Assembly (NCBI RefSeq): GCF_009674725.1
Contig: NZ_WKKH01000009.1
Coordinates: 95,469 to 159,468 of the forward strand
Direction of reading: 5' to 3'
DNA length: 64,000 bases
Source of the DNA: Pedobacter petrophilus
GTDB lineage: Bacteria; Bacteroidota; Bacteroidia; Sphingobacteriales; Sphingobacteriaceae
This document shows positions 1 through 10,132 of this stretch, in pieces. The position numbers and the translations under genes are program-made. The notes beneath the pieces are model-generated. The model made no database searches. It was not told the origin of the DNA and saw only the letters and a list, made by a program, of their open reading frames with translations. Positions within the stretch are counted from its first letter, which is position 1. The number at the start of each line of letters is the position of its first letter.

Positions 1-1079
1 CCGGTATAGCGGTCAGTTTGAAGTGTAATACTAGCATTTTGTGCATCAGAATAAAAATACGATTGTTTGGTAATGGATGTACCTGAATCATAACCGCTTG
101 GTACACCAATTAAACCTGCAGGCCCTGCAGCAATGCCAAATCTGTTATAACCATTTATACCATAGGCTGATGTGATGCGTGGGTCTTTCCAGAAGCCTAA
201 GTTACCGATGAAAAATTCGGTAATGGCAGGTGTTCTGAAATCAACCGCTCTCACATTAATCATAAATGGTGAAGAGTAAACTGCTGTACTGCTATTGGTA
301 CCATTCCAAAGAATTTTGGCCGTATGGGTGTTGTTTTCCATAATCGGATAATTCGATTTATTGGTATCTGCTATTTCTTTGATTTTAGCAATTACCTGTG
401 TACGCACATCTGCTTTTCCAGAAATACGAAGCAATAACCTCAAATACAATGAATTACCAAACCTGCGCCATTTGCTCACATCTCCCTGATAAACAGGATC
501 TGCACTTGCAGAAATAGCAGTTCCTTCTGCCAACAGCTTGTTTGCTTCTTCCAGTTTATTTAAAAGATCAAGATAAATATCTTTTTGCTTATCAAAAACG
601 GGTTCTATTACACCTTCTTTACCCTTGTTGGCTTCAAGATAAGGAACATCCCCATAAACATCTGTCAATAGTTGGAAAACCCAGGCCTGAGTAATTAATG
701 AGATACCTTTGTAAGATGAATTTAAAGATTCCGGCCGATCTGCGATGGTGTAAATATCTCTTAAATTCGTTAATTCCAGGTACCAGTTGTTCCAGGTATA
801 ATCTGCCAGGTTCCGGCGAACATCATATCGAAATACTTTACCTTCCGAATCGCCAATATCTACCGTAACCTGCATCAACTCATTGTTAAAATTACGGTTC
901 CGTACCATATTTGTAGACAGCACATTCACCAATGCCGGTGCAAGCAACTGGCCTGCGGTGGTGGTGGAGCGTCCGATTGGATCTGTATTCACCTCGTTAA
1001 AATCTTTCTTACAAGAGAAAGCCGATAAACAGAGTACAGTTAATAATATATAGCTGGTTATTTTATTTTTTGTCTTCAT
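1..1079 (-). CDS. SusD/RagB-family outer-membrane lipoprotein (C-terminus beyond window)
   Basis: Surface lipoprotein that would cap the neighbouring SusC channel and bind its glycan or oligomer substrate. The frame is open from the ATG at 1079 to the window edge, about 359 residues, so the C-terminus is missing. The N-terminus is Lys-rich, followed by a hydrophobic stretch and a lipobox ending SAFSC at residue 23, then CKKDFNEVN, the usual post-Cys pattern of the family. The helical TPR-like SusD region follows (AWVFQLLTDVYGDVPY, WRRFGNSLYLRLLLRISG). It starts 11 bases after the susC stop, so both are surely co-transcribed. The substrate cannot be read from the sequence; any hydrolase genes would lie left of the window. 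Confidence 0.93.
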   Translation of the reverse strand, partial: MKTKNKITSYILLTVLCLSAFSCKKDFNEVNTDPIGRSTTTAGQLLAPALVNVLSTNMVRNRNFNNELMQVTVDIGDSEGKVFRYDVRRNLADYTWNNWYLELTNLRDIYTIADRPESLNSSYKGISLITQAWVFQLLTDVYGDVPYLEANKGKEGVIEPVFDKQKDIYLDLLNKLEEANKLLAEGTAISASADPVYQGDVSKWRRFGNSLYLRLLLRISGKADVRTQVIAKIKEIADTNKSNYPIMENNTHTAKILWNGTNSSTAVYSSPFMINVRAVDFRTPAITEFFIGNLGFWKDPRITSAYGINGYNRFGIAAGPAGLIGVPSGYDSGTSITKQSYFYSDAQNASITLQTDRYT

Positions 1080-1090
1080 TATCTTCCTAT

Positions 1091-4000
1091 TTATAATCCC
1101 ACTACTAAACGCACACCATAACTTCTGGTAGATGGCAACTGACCTGTTTCAAAACCTTGTACGATATCCGTACCTGAGAGTGTTCCAAATTCAGGATCAA
1201 ATGCCGGCCATGGAGACCAGATAAATAAGTTCCTTCCGTATGCCCCGATTGTTAATTTGGTGAAGCCAATCCTTTTTAAGAAAGCTTGTCCGAATGCGTA
1301 GGTAATGTTAGCCTCTCTGAATTTTAAGTAATCGGTTCTGAATACACTCCCCTCAGCCTGATCAGAACCGTAAAGTGAAGTGTAGAAACTTTCGAGATTT
1401 GTTGCTACAACATCGTTCGGGCGATAAGTGCCATTGGGATTTTGAACCACACCATCTCCTATCACACCGTTATATCTTCCAGGTAGCGTAAGGTTAAGTT
1501 TTCCTAAAGCTGCCATTCGGGAGAAAGTAAGCGAGTGAGCCACAGCACCTAACTGTGCATCAAATAATCCGTTAATGCTAAAACGATCGTAAGTAATGGT
1601 AGAACCAAAACTGAATCTGAATTTAGGTGTCGTATTCCCTAAATAGATTAAATCGGCACTGCTGATTTTAGCATTACCTGTTGAAGAATCATAAATGATT
1701 TGTCCATCCGGAGATCGCATATATCCCCTTCCATATAAATCACCCATACTTCCACCTACGTTTGCCACAATTTGTCCGCCGCCTAAAGCGCCTGTTCTCA
1801 ATACCACGGAACTATCGGCCAGTTCTTCAATCCTATTTCGGTTTGCGGTAAAGGTTCCGGTAAGTTCCCATTTAAATTTTTTGCTTTGAATAGGGGTACC
1901 ATTAACCGCAATTTCAATTCCCTTATTTTGTACTTGTCCAACATTGAAAACAGCCACATTGTAACCGGTTGATTTATCTACAATACGGTTTAGAATTTGA
2001 TTTTTGGTATTGCCAAGATAAGCGGCAAGATCGAAATTTAAACGATTTTTAAATAAGCGTAATTCCGTACCCAACTCAATGGTAGTAGTTTTTAACGGTT
2101 TTAAATTTGGGTTTGGCAACACACTTGGATTGGTCATGGCACTATCCGGATAAACACCATTCGAAGCCAAACTATAATTATAAGCTGTGCGGTATGGTGT
2201 AGTACCTCCGCTACCAACCTGAGAAACCGACGCCCTTAATTTAAAGAAGCTGATCACTTTTGGAAGGGATAATAGATCAGAAACAATTAATGAGGTGCTG
2301 GCTGATGGATAGAAAAAGCCTACATTATCCGTTCTGAATGGTGTAGCAAGCGTACTGCTCCAATCCTGGCGACCAGTTAAATCTAGAAACAAATAATTTT
2401 TGAAGCTAAAAGACAGGGCTGCATAAAAACTATTAATTCTATACCTCGCTGTATCAGGAACGGAAACCAGCGGACTCAAATTATTGGTGAGGCTGAATAA
2501 TCCTGGAATGGCCAGGCCATCGGCACGCAATTCTGATTTTTTATATGCGTTGCGCATTTGGCTCCCACCAACATTGGCATTAAGATGTAAATCCTGACTG
2601 ATCTTTTTATCATACCGCATCAGGAAGTCTACGTTCGTTTCGTAAGAATTGATATTCTGTGTGCGATAAGATCCCTGCGCAAATTTATTTCCTGCGGCAT
2701 CCCATGGACGTTGGGTTTCACGAATGTCTTTGTTATAATCTATTGATCCCCTTAGCAATAAACTAAGCTCACTTGTAATTTTATAAGTTGCCTGAATATT
2801 GCTTAAAATACCATTTCTGCGTTGTTTATTAATGTACTGCTCAGAAATAGCATAAGGACTTTCAGGATTTGTAGTGGTTATATTTACAAATTGAACATTC
2901 TCTTTTCCAGGTGCCCAGTAATCTTTGTACCAATCTGTATTTACATTGGGTTGTGCAAACATAAACCAATACATGAGTGATTGATTGCCATAGCCCGTTG
3001 CAGGTAGATTATCACTATGCCGGTTGTTGTAAGCCGCCTTGAAAGAAACGCTTAACTTTTTATTTACATTGGTATTGGCAGAGTAAGAAAGCGAAGTCCG
3101 TTCTAATCCGGTATTCGGTACAATCCATTCGTTATTGCCGTGGCTAGCCGAAAATCTCATGCCTACCTCTTTGTAAGAACCATCTAAACTGACAGAATTT
3201 GATGATTCAAATCCGGTTTGAAAGAAAGCATCAACCGGATTTTGATAACCAATCCATGGTGTTCTCACAGTAGCCGGACTTTTAGTTGCCGGATCATATT
3301 GAAAAAAGCTGGCTCCGGTATTTAAGGCCGCTCCCCAACTGGCGCTGGTAGCATTTGTACTGGGCCCGTCTACTGTTGTACCATATGAGAAATACGGCAC
3401 CCCAAACTGCCCCTGTCCAAATTGATTTTGCGATTCAGGACTTTTATTTACCTGCTCCCAGGTGCTATTGGAAGTAAAAGTAATATTTAGTTTTTTGTTC
3501 GCTTTGCCAGATTTAGTGGTGATAATGATGGCACCATTTGCACCACGCTGCCCATATAAAGCAGAAGCTCCGGGCCCTTTCAATACGGTAACACTTTCGA
3601 TGTCATCAGGGTTTAAGTCGTTCAGTGCAGAACCAAAATCTGCAGGCATTACATCTCCTGATGTTCCGTAAACGCCTCCTGATGAAGCTGCAGTACGTCT
3701 GGCCGAACTGCTGGCCACAACGCCATCAATCACAATCAGTGCTTCGTTATCACCAGTAAGGTTATTTTCCCCACGCAGAATAATTTTGTTAGAAGCCGCC
3801 GGACCGCTGTTCCGAACCAGGTTTAAGCCAGCTACCTTTCCTGAGAGCGATTCTGTCCAGTTACTGGCGACGGCGTTTGTTAATGCTGTGCTATCTACTT
3901 TCGTAACTGAATAACCCAGGGCTTTCTCCTCGCGTTTAATACCAAGAGCGGTAACCACAACTTCATTTAAATTGCTGGCAGAAGAAGCTAAACGGATAAT

Positions 4001-4402
4001 GGCGCTATTTTCATTGTTATTAAATATCCTGGTGATGGCCGTATAGCCCACCATATTATAAATTACAGTAGTACCTTTAGCAATATTAATGACGTAGTTT
4101 CCTTTCTCGTTGGTTACGCCGAGAAACCTCTTATTGCCATCTGTAATGGTTGTTCCAACCAAAATCTGTCCGTCTTCATCATCTAAAACCGTTCCTTTTA
4201 CCGTAATATTTTGAGCAACAACCTGTGCAGATACATTATTGAAATTAATGAACTGAAAAAGCATTACTACTGATAATATTGTCAGTATCGGTTTTGAAAG
4301 ACAAAAGTTTTTTCGGAACTTTTCGAAAGTGTTCAGACAGCGTTCCTGAAAGTGTGGAATATATGGCTGCCGGGAAATTTTTTGAGTAAAATTTTTAATC
4401 AT
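1091..4402 (-). CDS. SusC/RagA-family TonB-linked outer-membrane protein
   Basis: TonB-dependent channel importing an oligomeric nutrient together with the SusD lipoprotein downstream. The 1103 residues comprise a long basic N-region before the hydrophobic signal (about 40-58, ending VSAQ), a carboxypeptidase-regulatory-like beta domain (about 68-145, GTVLDDEDGQ), a plug domain starting near NEVVVTALG with LSGKVAGLNL and VLKGPGASALYGQRGANGAIIITTK, and a C-terminal 22-strand barrel ending RSYGVRLVVGL. Length is normal for the family (about 1000-1100). There is no STN domain, so there is no hint of anti-sigma/FecR control. An internal Met at residue 47 is an alternative start but would shorten the signal peptide. 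The substrate is unknown. Confidence 0.95.
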   Translation of the reverse strand: MIKNFTQKISRQPYIPHFQERCLNTFEKFRKNFCLSKPILTILSVVMLFQFINFNNVSAQVVAQNITVKGTVLDDEDGQILVGTTITDGNKRFLGVTNEKGNYVINIAKGTTVIYNMVGYTAITRIFNNNENSAIIRLASSASNLNEVVVTALGIKREEKALGYSVTKVDSTALTNAVASNWTESLSGKVAGLNLVRNSGPAASNKIILRGENNLTGDNEALIVIDGVVASSSARRTAASSGGVYGTSGDVMPADFGSALNDLNPDDIESVTVLKGPGASALYGQRGANGAIIITTKSGKANKKLNITFTSNSTWEQVNKSPESQNQFGQGQFGVPYFSYGTTVDGPSTNATSASWGAALNTGASFFQYDPATKSPATVRTPWIGYQNPVDAFFQTGFESSNSVSLDGSYKEVGMRFSASHGNNEWIVPNTGLERTSLSYSANTNVNKKLSVSFKAAYNNRHSDNLPATGYGNQSLMYWFMFAQPNVNTDWYKDYWAPGKENVQFVNITTTNPESPYAISEQYINKQRRNGILSNIQATYKITSELSLLLRGSIDYNKDIRETQRPWDAAGNKFAQGSYRTQNINSYETNVDFLMRYDKKISQDLHLNANVGGSQMRNAYKKSELRADGLAIPGLFSLTNNLSPLVSVPDTARYRINSFYAALSFSFKNYLFLDLTGRQDWSSTLATPFRTDNVGFFYPSASTSLIVSDLLSLPKVISFFKLRASVSQVGSGGTTPYRTAYNYSLASNGVYPDSAMTNPSVLPNPNLKPLKTTTIELGTELRLFKNRLNFDLAAYLGNTKNQILNRIVDKSTGYNVAVFNVGQVQNKGIEIAVNGTPIQSKKFKWELTGTFTANRNRIEELADSSVVLRTGALGGGQIVANVGGSMGDLYGRGYMRSPDGQIIYDSSTGNAKISSADLIYLGNTTPKFRFSFGSTITYDRFSINGLFDAQLGAVAHSLTFSRMAALGKLNLTLPGRYNGVIGDGVVQNPNGTYRPNDVVATNLESFYTSLYGSDQAEGSVFRTDYLKFREANITYAFGQAFLKRIGFTKLTIGAYGRNLFIWSPWPAFDPEFGTLSGTDIVQGFETGQLPSTRSYGVRLVVGL

Positions 4403-4881
4403 AATTAGCTATATCTGGTTAGTAAGCATTATCTAATTCGTTTTACTTTTCCAGATTTGCAGACAAAGTAAGCCTCTTCAGGTTAAAAATATGTTAACGA
4501 AACATTAACATATAGGTGGCCACGAGTTAATGTTCCGAATTATTTTTTTTAGTTATTATTTGTTTCGATAAATCTATTGTAAAAACAAATCGAAAGTATT
4601 AATAATAAATAAAAATTGCAATACACAGGATTGAAATCGGCAGCGTAGACATACAATTTTTAAGAAATTTGTACCTAATTTAAACTTAAATGATTTTAAA
4701 AACCACAAATAACAGCTGAAAGGTAAATGGTCTAACGATTCAAATCATCGCTGATAGCATGCTAAATTGAATGATCTTGATTAAGATACTTCAATTGAAA
4801 ATCAAAATATAAAACAATATGCCTTAATGTAACATTTTAATGGTCTTCAATATCGAAAGATAAAGAAAGTACTTTTGAATA
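4403..4881. promoter_or_regulatory. AT-rich upstream region of susC; no gene seen
   Basis: These 479 bases separate the susC start from the 3' end of the sterol-desaturase-like gene. They are AT-rich and contain no convincing ORF. The susC promoter should lie here, reading leftwards. A poor match to the Bacteroidota -7 box (TTACTTTG on the minus strand, complement of 4464-4471) is the only candidate I saw, with no good -33 partner. Nothing else is recognisable. Confidence 0.4.
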
Positions 4882-6123
4882 CTAATGGCTTAATATATAC
4901 TTATTATAGCGCATTTTCAGAGAGAATATTCGTTCAAATACTATCAACAATATAATCGGCAAAACAACCCATTCAAATATTTGAAAAGAATAGAAGAAAA
5001 AAGCGAACAAAAATATCAAACGAAAAGCCTCCAGATAATAGATCCAAACCCGTTGTTCCAATAACGCACCGATATTAATCAGCGTAAGTAAAACCAAAAT
5101 CAATACTGCCCATTTGTAAATTTCGGTAAGGTATTGGTAAAACATTGTGGTGCCAGTTAATGTTAGCACAACCATAATTAACTGAACGTTTAAATAGGTT
5201 TTAAACTTTGATTCGCCTCTTTTTTGCTGTTTATTCTGAAAATAACGTTCTTCCAAAATCGGGCGGATATTTTGATCCATGAGTGCCGGACTTCCGAACA
5301 ATGCGTTCCATTTCGCTTTCGCACCTTCTGCCCTTTTGTACGCTTCTGCTATTTCCAGGTAATAATGAAAGTGCTGCCATAAAAAGCTGTAACTCTTAAT
5401 GGGATGAGTTAAACCATATTTTGGGGATTCCTCCTCCCGCTGGAATGTACCAAAAAGCTTATCCCAGAATACAAAAACATCACCATAATTCTTGTCCAGA
5501 TACTTTTCATCTGATGCATGGTGCACGCCATGAAGCGAAGGTGTAATCAGCACATGCTCTAACCAGCCCAATTTGCCGATTAACTGGGTATGTGTAAAGA
5601 ATGAATACGCACCATGCACCAGTAAAATCGTAATAATCATATTCGGATGAAAGCCAGCTAACGGCAAAACACACCAGAAAACATTTCTAAAAACCGCCTG
5701 GATTGTCGTAATGCGCGCAGCTGCAGTAAAATTAAACTCCTCACTTTGATGGTGTACAATGTGCGCAGCCCAAAGAAAATTAATCTCATGCCCTAACCGA
5801 TGATACCAATACCACACAAAATCAGTGGCAAGCAAAAGCAAAAACCAAACAGACCAGCTCGCCGAAATATGGAAGAAAGCATAGTTGTCATAAACCCATT
5901 GATAGACCTGATAAAAGCTTGCCGCAATGAATAAATTCAATAACCGCTCTGCAATCCCGACACTAAAATTCGCCACAGAACTTTCATACTTAAAAACCCC
6001 ACTTTTTTTTCTTTGCTGAGCAACTTTATATTCAATGAAGACAAAAATGAAAAAAGCAGGAATGGCAAATGCGAGATAGTTTACTGTCATGGTAGCTACA
6101 TATTGTTTATAATTACTCCACAA
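4882..6123 (-). CDS. sterol desaturase / fatty acid hydroxylase superfamily membrane protein
   Basis: Integral membrane di-iron oxygenase of the fatty acid hydroxylase superfamily (413 residues). The eight-histidine signature is visible: HRLGH at 108-112, HIVHH at 121-125 and HGVHH at 198-202, between hydrophobic helices at about 15-32, 60-75, 90-106 and 150-175. A second block of hydrophobic helices (about 315-400) forms a C-terminal extension, as in alkylglycerol monooxygenase-like members. The substrate could be a sterol-like lipid, carotenoid or ether lipid; sequence alone does not decide. It is transcribed alone. Met12 is an alternative start. Confidence 0.88.
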   Translation of the reverse strand: MWSNYKQYVATMTVNYLAFAIPAFFIFVFIEYKVAQQRKKSGVFKYESSVANFSVGIAERLLNLFIAASFYQVYQWVYDNYAFFHISASWSVWFLLLLATDFVWYWYHRLGHEINFLWAAHIVHHQSEEFNFTAAARITTIQAVFRNVFWCVLPLAGFHPNMIITILLVHGAYSFFTHTQLIGKLGWLEHVLITPSLHGVHHASDEKYLDKNYGDVFVFWDKLFGTFQREEESPKYGLTHPIKSYSFLWQHFHYYLEIAEAYKRAEGAKAKWNALFGSPALMDQNIRPILEERYFQNKQQKRGESKFKTYLNVQLIMVVLTLTGTTMFYQYLTEIYKWAVLILVLLTLINIGALLEQRVWIYYLEAFRLIFLFAFFFYSFQIFEWVVLPIILLIVFERIFSLKMRYNKYILSH

Positions 6124-6250
6124 ACATATAAATATTATACTAATTATATAGACTAAGTAGTTTACTATTTTAAATTAGTTGCTATTCTATTCGTTTAATG
6201 TTTTTTGTTTCTATTAATTTGCAGAAATCAGTTTATATAATCACAAGAAT

Positions 6251-7009
6251 ATGGCAGCAGAAAAAAAAGGCGGGCACACAAACATTCTTTCCATTGATAT
6301 TGGCGGTACCAGTATCAAAACAGTTTTACTGGACGAAGATGGAAATATGTTGTCAGAATATTTAAAGAGTAAAACACCTGTTGGTGCAACGCCTAAAGAC
6401 ATTGTAACGGGTATTCAGGATCTCATCAAGCCTATTCCAAAAACTTTTAACCGGGTTTCAATTGGTTTTCCGGGTTATGTAACCAACGGGATTGTTAAAA
6501 CTGCTCCAAATCTTGCTAAAAATAAATGGGCCGATGTAGATCTTGCCCAGCGGGTGGCAAATGTATTAAATCATCCTGTAAGATTGGTAAACGATGCTGA
6601 TCAGCAAGGCTTAGGCGTAGTAAAAGGGCAAGGATTTGAAATCGTTTTCACAGTAGGAACCGGATTTGGAACCGCGCTCCTGTTTGATGGCGAACTTCTT
6701 CCCCATTTGGAACTGGCTCATTTTCCTATCAATAAAACCGAAGATTACGATGATTACATCGGCAATAAAGCTTTCGAAGACATTGGCTCGGATCGATGGA
6801 ACAAACGTTTGAAAAAAATTATTGAAATTTATAAAACAGTTTTCAACTACAATGCCTTATATATTGGCGGTGGCAATTCTAAACATATCGATTTTAAACT
6901 GGAAGATAATATTACGCTGGTAACCAATAGAGATGGCATAAAAGGTGGTGCTAAACTTTGGAAACTGGCTGATAAATACAATATCTTCACTGTTAATCCT
7001 AATGTGTAA
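6251..7009 (+). CDS. ROK-family sugar kinase, polyphosphate glucokinase-like
   Basis: Likely phosphorylates glucose to glucose-6-phosphate. The 252 residues show the ROK/actin-fold phosphate loop SIDIGGTSIKT (about 14-24), the VNDADQQG segment (about 113-120) with the catalytic Asp, the glycine-rich FTVGTGFGTALLFDG motif and a C-terminal YIGGGNSKH. The short length and the pattern ELAHFPINK...RWNKRLKKIIEIY resemble strictly or partly polyphosphate-dependent glucokinases (PPGK) rather than ATP-dependent ROK kinases, which have a Cys-rich zinc motif that is absent here. Downstream lie gnd, zwf and pgl, so its product would feed the oxidative pentose phosphate branch. The phosphoryl donor is an inference; ppk/ppx about 5 kb away fits polyphosphate. 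Confidence 0.82.
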   Translation: MAAEKKGGHTNILSIDIGGTSIKTVLLDEDGNMLSEYLKSKTPVGATPKDIVTGIQDLIKPIPKTFNRVSIGFPGYVTNGIVKTAPNLAKNKWADVDLAQRVANVLNHPVRLVNDADQQGLGVVKGQGFEIVFTVGTGFGTALLFDGELLPHLELAHFPINKTEDYDDYIGNKAFEDIGSDRWNKRLKKIIEIYKTVFNYNALYIGGGNSKHIDFKLEDNITLVTNRDGIKGGAKLWKLADKYNIFTVNPNV

Positions 7010-7111
7010 ATTGTACACTAACCGGTTACAATTATTATTACAATCTTTTAACATCAAAATCCACTATATTAGTTTGTAAGTTCTAATTTTGGATACTATA
7101 AAAATTTAAAA

Positions 7112-8527
7112 ATGTCAAATAACGAGTCAAAAAAATACAAATTGGGGATGATAGGTTTGGGTACTATGGGCCGCAACCTATTATTAAACATGGCAGATAA
7201 AGGTTTCTCTGTAACTGGTTATGATAAAGATCGAAAGATGATCTCAAAGCTGGAAGATGAAGGACAAAAGCATAGCCTGGAAGGTTTTGACGATATCGAG
7301 TCTTTTATCGGCAGTTTGCAAACGCCTAGAACACTAATCTTATTAGTACCTGCCGGACCAATTGTTGATAGCGTTATTGCCGAGTTAAAACCGTTATTAA
7401 GTGAAGGCGATATTATTATTGATAGCGGAAATTCACATTTTACAGATACAAACCGCAGGGTTGAAGAACTGGAAAAAGATGGTTTGCATTTCTTTGGAAT
7501 GGGAATTTCAGGTGGTGAAGAAGGTGCGCGTTTCGGTCCAAGCATGATGCCTGGTGGCGATAAAAAAGCCTATAACGTAGTGAAGGAAGTTTTTGATGCC
7601 GTTGCTGCTAAAGTCGGTTCAGATCCTTGTGTTACTTATATCGGCCCTGGTGCATCCGGCCACTTCGTAAAAATGGTTCACAATGGTATTGAGTATGCCA
7701 TTATGGAACTGATTGCTGAAGTATATGGCGTACTGAAAAACGGTTTAGGTTATTCAAACGAAGAAATTTATAAGGTATTTAAGAAATGGAATGAAGGCAG
7801 ACTTCAATCTTTTTTATTGGAGATTACCGCAGAAATTTTCTTATTCAAAGATACGGTTACTCAAAACGATCTTTTAGATCAGATTAAAGATGAAGCCCGC
7901 TCTAAAGGTACGGGAAAGTGGACTTCAGAAGTTTCTATGGAATTACAATTGCCTATTCCAACTATTAATGAAGCTGTTTCCAATCGGGATTTGTCTAAAT
8001 TTAAGAAACTAAGGGTTTCACTGGAAGAGGCTTTTGGCAAAAAGGATAACAAAATAGAAATTACTGTTGATGAGCTGGAAGATGCATTCTATTTCTCGAT
8101 GATTAGTGCGTATGCTCAGGGAATGCACTTATTGGTTCAGGCTTCTAAAGAATACCAATACGATTTACAATTGCAGGAGATTGCTAAGATCTGGCGTGGC
8201 GGATGTATCATCAGGGCTAAGTTCTTAGAAGATATCTATCAGGCTTACGAAAAAGATAACGCCTTGGAGCATTTATTTGGTGATTCAGGAATTCAAAACA
8301 TCATTAAAGACACCTTAACCGGTACCCGTAAAACCATTTCAGCATGCATCAATGCCGGTATAGGCATCCCTGCATTTGCTTCAACACTGACTTATTTTGA
8401 TACCATCACTACAGCCCGCATGCCTTCAAACCTGATTCAGGCACAAAGAGATTTCTTTGGTGCACATACTTTTGAGCGTATTGATCAGGAAGGCGTTTTC
8501 CATGCAGACTGGAATAAACTATCATAA
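7112..8527 (+). CDS. gnd: 6-phosphogluconate dehydrogenase, decarboxylating
   Basis: Oxidises 6-phosphogluconate to ribulose-5-phosphate and CO2 with NAD(P)+ in the cytoplasm. The 471 residues match the long form of the family. Visible are the N-terminal Rossmann motif GLGTMGRNLLLNMA (about 15-28), the family signature GISGGEEGARFGPSMMPGG and the catalytic-lysine segment GHFVKMVHNGIEYAIMEL, followed by the all-helical dimer domain ending near FFGAHTFER. It is the first gene of the gnd-zwf-pgl run, 28 bases before zwf. The 102-base gap from the ROK kinase contains a TAATTTTG -7-like box (about 7084-7091), so it may have its own promoter. Confidence 0.97.
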   Translation: MSNNESKKYKLGMIGLGTMGRNLLLNMADKGFSVTGYDKDRKMISKLEDEGQKHSLEGFDDIESFIGSLQTPRTLILLVPAGPIVDSVIAELKPLLSEGDIIIDSGNSHFTDTNRRVEELEKDGLHFFGMGISGGEEGARFGPSMMPGGDKKAYNVVKEVFDAVAAKVGSDPCVTYIGPGASGHFVKMVHNGIEYAIMELIAEVYGVLKNGLGYSNEEIYKVFKKWNEGRLQSFLLEITAEIFLFKDTVTQNDLLDQIKDEARSKGTGKWTSEVSMELQLPIPTINEAVSNRDLSKFKKLRVSLEEAFGKKDNKIEITVDELEDAFYFSMISAYAQGMHLLVQASKEYQYDLQLQEIAKIWRGGCIIRAKFLEDIYQAYEKDNALEHLFGDSGIQNIIKDTLTGTRKTISACINAGIGIPAFASTLTYFDTITTARMPSNLIQAQRDFFGAHTFERIDQEGVFHADWNKLS

Positions 8528-8555
8528 ATTTTAAAGACAAGAATCCAAACATAAA

Positions 8556-10070
8556 ATGAAAACCAAAGCCGCATTAAGTCCAACAATATTTGTAATATTT
8601 GGTGGTACAGGTGATTTAAACAAAAGGAAATTAGCACCTGCCCTCTATAATTTATTTATTGAAGGTTACATGCCTGAAAAGTTTGCCATTATTGGTACGG
8701 GTAGAACTGAATTTACAGATGATAGTTATAAAACTGCGCTTGAAGATGCAGTAAATGAATTTTCGAGATCAGGAAAAGTTAAAAAAGATAAGTGGGATAA
8801 TTTCGGAAACACCATCCACTACTGCCCTACGGATTTCGCGCAGCCGAAAACTTTCGAAAATTTAAAAGATGCAGTAGACAAATATCAAAAAGAATACGGA
8901 CCAGCCACGCAGATTATTTTCTACCTGGCTGTTGCACCAAATTTCTTCCCGGTTATTGCTGAATACTTGCATAAATATAAGTTAACAGAAGATGAAGATA
9001 ACAGCCGTATTGTAATTGAAAAACCTTTCGGCCACGATTTAGAGTCGGCCAAAGAGTTAAATGCTTTGTTAAGCACCATCTTTACAGAAAAGCAAATCTA
9101 TCGTATCGATCATTATCTGGGTAAAGAAACCGTTCAGAATATGATGGCTTTCCGTTTTGCCAACGCCTTGTTCGAGCCACTTTGGAACAGGACTTACATC
9201 GATCATGTACAAATTTCTGTAACAGAACAATTAGGCGTTCAGGATCGTGGAGGATATTACGAAGGTTCGGGCGCTTTAAGAGACATGATTCAGAATCACT
9301 TATTGCAATTGCTTTGTTTAATCGGAATGGAAGCGCCAATTAATTTTGACGCAGATGAAATTAGAAACCGTAAGGTGGAAGTTTTAAAAGCCATGCGTCC
9401 GTTCTCTGCCGAAGATATTCGTTTTCATACCGTTCGTGGTCAATACAGCAAAGGTTGGGTAGAAGGAAAAGAGGTACCGGGATATCGTCAGGAAAAAGGT
9501 GTCGATCCACATTCCAATACGGAGACTTTTGCAGCTGTAAAATTCCATATCGATAACTGGAGATGGCAGGGCATTCCGTTTTATTTAAGAACCGGAAAGC
9601 GTTTAAATCAAACTTCATCACTCATCACCATTCAATTCAGAGATGTTCCGCATCAGATTTTTTCTTCTGGCGTAACCGAAAACTGGCAACAAAACCGTTT
9701 GGTAATCAGTATTCAGCCAGAAATGAGCATTCGCATGCAGGTTCAGGCGAAAAGACCGGGTTTAGATATGGTATTGAACCCTGTTGATATGGTTTTCGAT
9801 TACAAAGGAACTTATGATGGCGATACACCAGAAGCTTACGAAACTTTACTTTTAGATGCGATGATGGGCGATCAAACCTTGTTTATGCGGGGAGATCAGG
9901 TAGAAGCAGCCTGGGAACTGGTAATGCCAATCTTAAACACCTGGGAAAGCAAAAAATCAATCAATTTCCCTAATTACCCTGCTGACAGCTGGGGACCAGA
10001 GGAAGCTGAGGCATTAATTGCAAGGGATGGTTTCCATTGGTTTAATTTACCGCTAAAGAATAAAGAATAA
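8556..10070 (+). CDS. zwf: glucose-6-phosphate 1-dehydrogenase
   Basis: First step of the oxidative pentose phosphate pathway: glucose-6-phosphate to 6-phosphogluconolactone with reduction of NAD(P)+. The 504 residues match the family. The N-terminal coenzyme motif is FGGTGDLNKRKLAPALYNL, and the active-site signature RIDHYLGKETVQNM (about 183-196) carries the catalytic His. Substrate-contacting segments GYYEGSGALRDMIQNH and PFYLRTGKRL follow. It sits between gnd and pgl, so all three enzymes of the branch are co-located, although their order differs from the reaction order. Confidence 0.97.
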   Translation: MKTKAALSPTIFVIFGGTGDLNKRKLAPALYNLFIEGYMPEKFAIIGTGRTEFTDDSYKTALEDAVNEFSRSGKVKKDKWDNFGNTIHYCPTDFAQPKTFENLKDAVDKYQKEYGPATQIIFYLAVAPNFFPVIAEYLHKYKLTEDEDNSRIVIEKPFGHDLESAKELNALLSTIFTEKQIYRIDHYLGKETVQNMMAFRFANALFEPLWNRTYIDHVQISVTEQLGVQDRGGYYEGSGALRDMIQNHLLQLLCLIGMEAPINFDADEIRNRKVEVLKAMRPFSAEDIRFHTVRGQYSKGWVEGKEVPGYRQEKGVDPHSNTETFAAVKFHIDNWRWQGIPFYLRTGKRLNQTSSLITIQFRDVPHQIFSSGVTENWQQNRLVISIQPEMSIRMQVQAKRPGLDMVLNPVDMVFDYKGTYDGDTPEAYETLLLDAMMGDQTLFMRGDQVEAAWELVMPILNTWESKKSINFPNYPADSWGPEEAEALIARDGFHWFNLPLKNKE

Positions 10071-10078
10071 TCTCAAAA

Positions 10079-10131
10079 TCGTTATTCGCCTGTCGTTACA
10101 AACGAACAACGAATAACGAACAACGAATAAA
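10079..10131 (+). repeat. tandem 14-bp repeat with inverted copy in the zwf-pgl gap
   Basis: Two perfect tandem copies of AACGAACAACGAAT lie at 10101-10114 and 10115-10128, ending just before the pgl ATG at 10133. Upstream, TCGTTATTCG (10079-10088) is the exact reverse complement of CGAATAACGA (10110-10119). The mRNA could therefore fold a 10-bp hairpin close to the pgl start and might modulate its translation. Function is speculative. Confidence 0.6.
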
Positions 10132-10132
10132 C

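Noticed and set aside
10101..10128. Direct repeats before pgl as a CRISPR array
   Set aside because: Only two adjacent 14-bp units with no spacers and no cas genes nearby.
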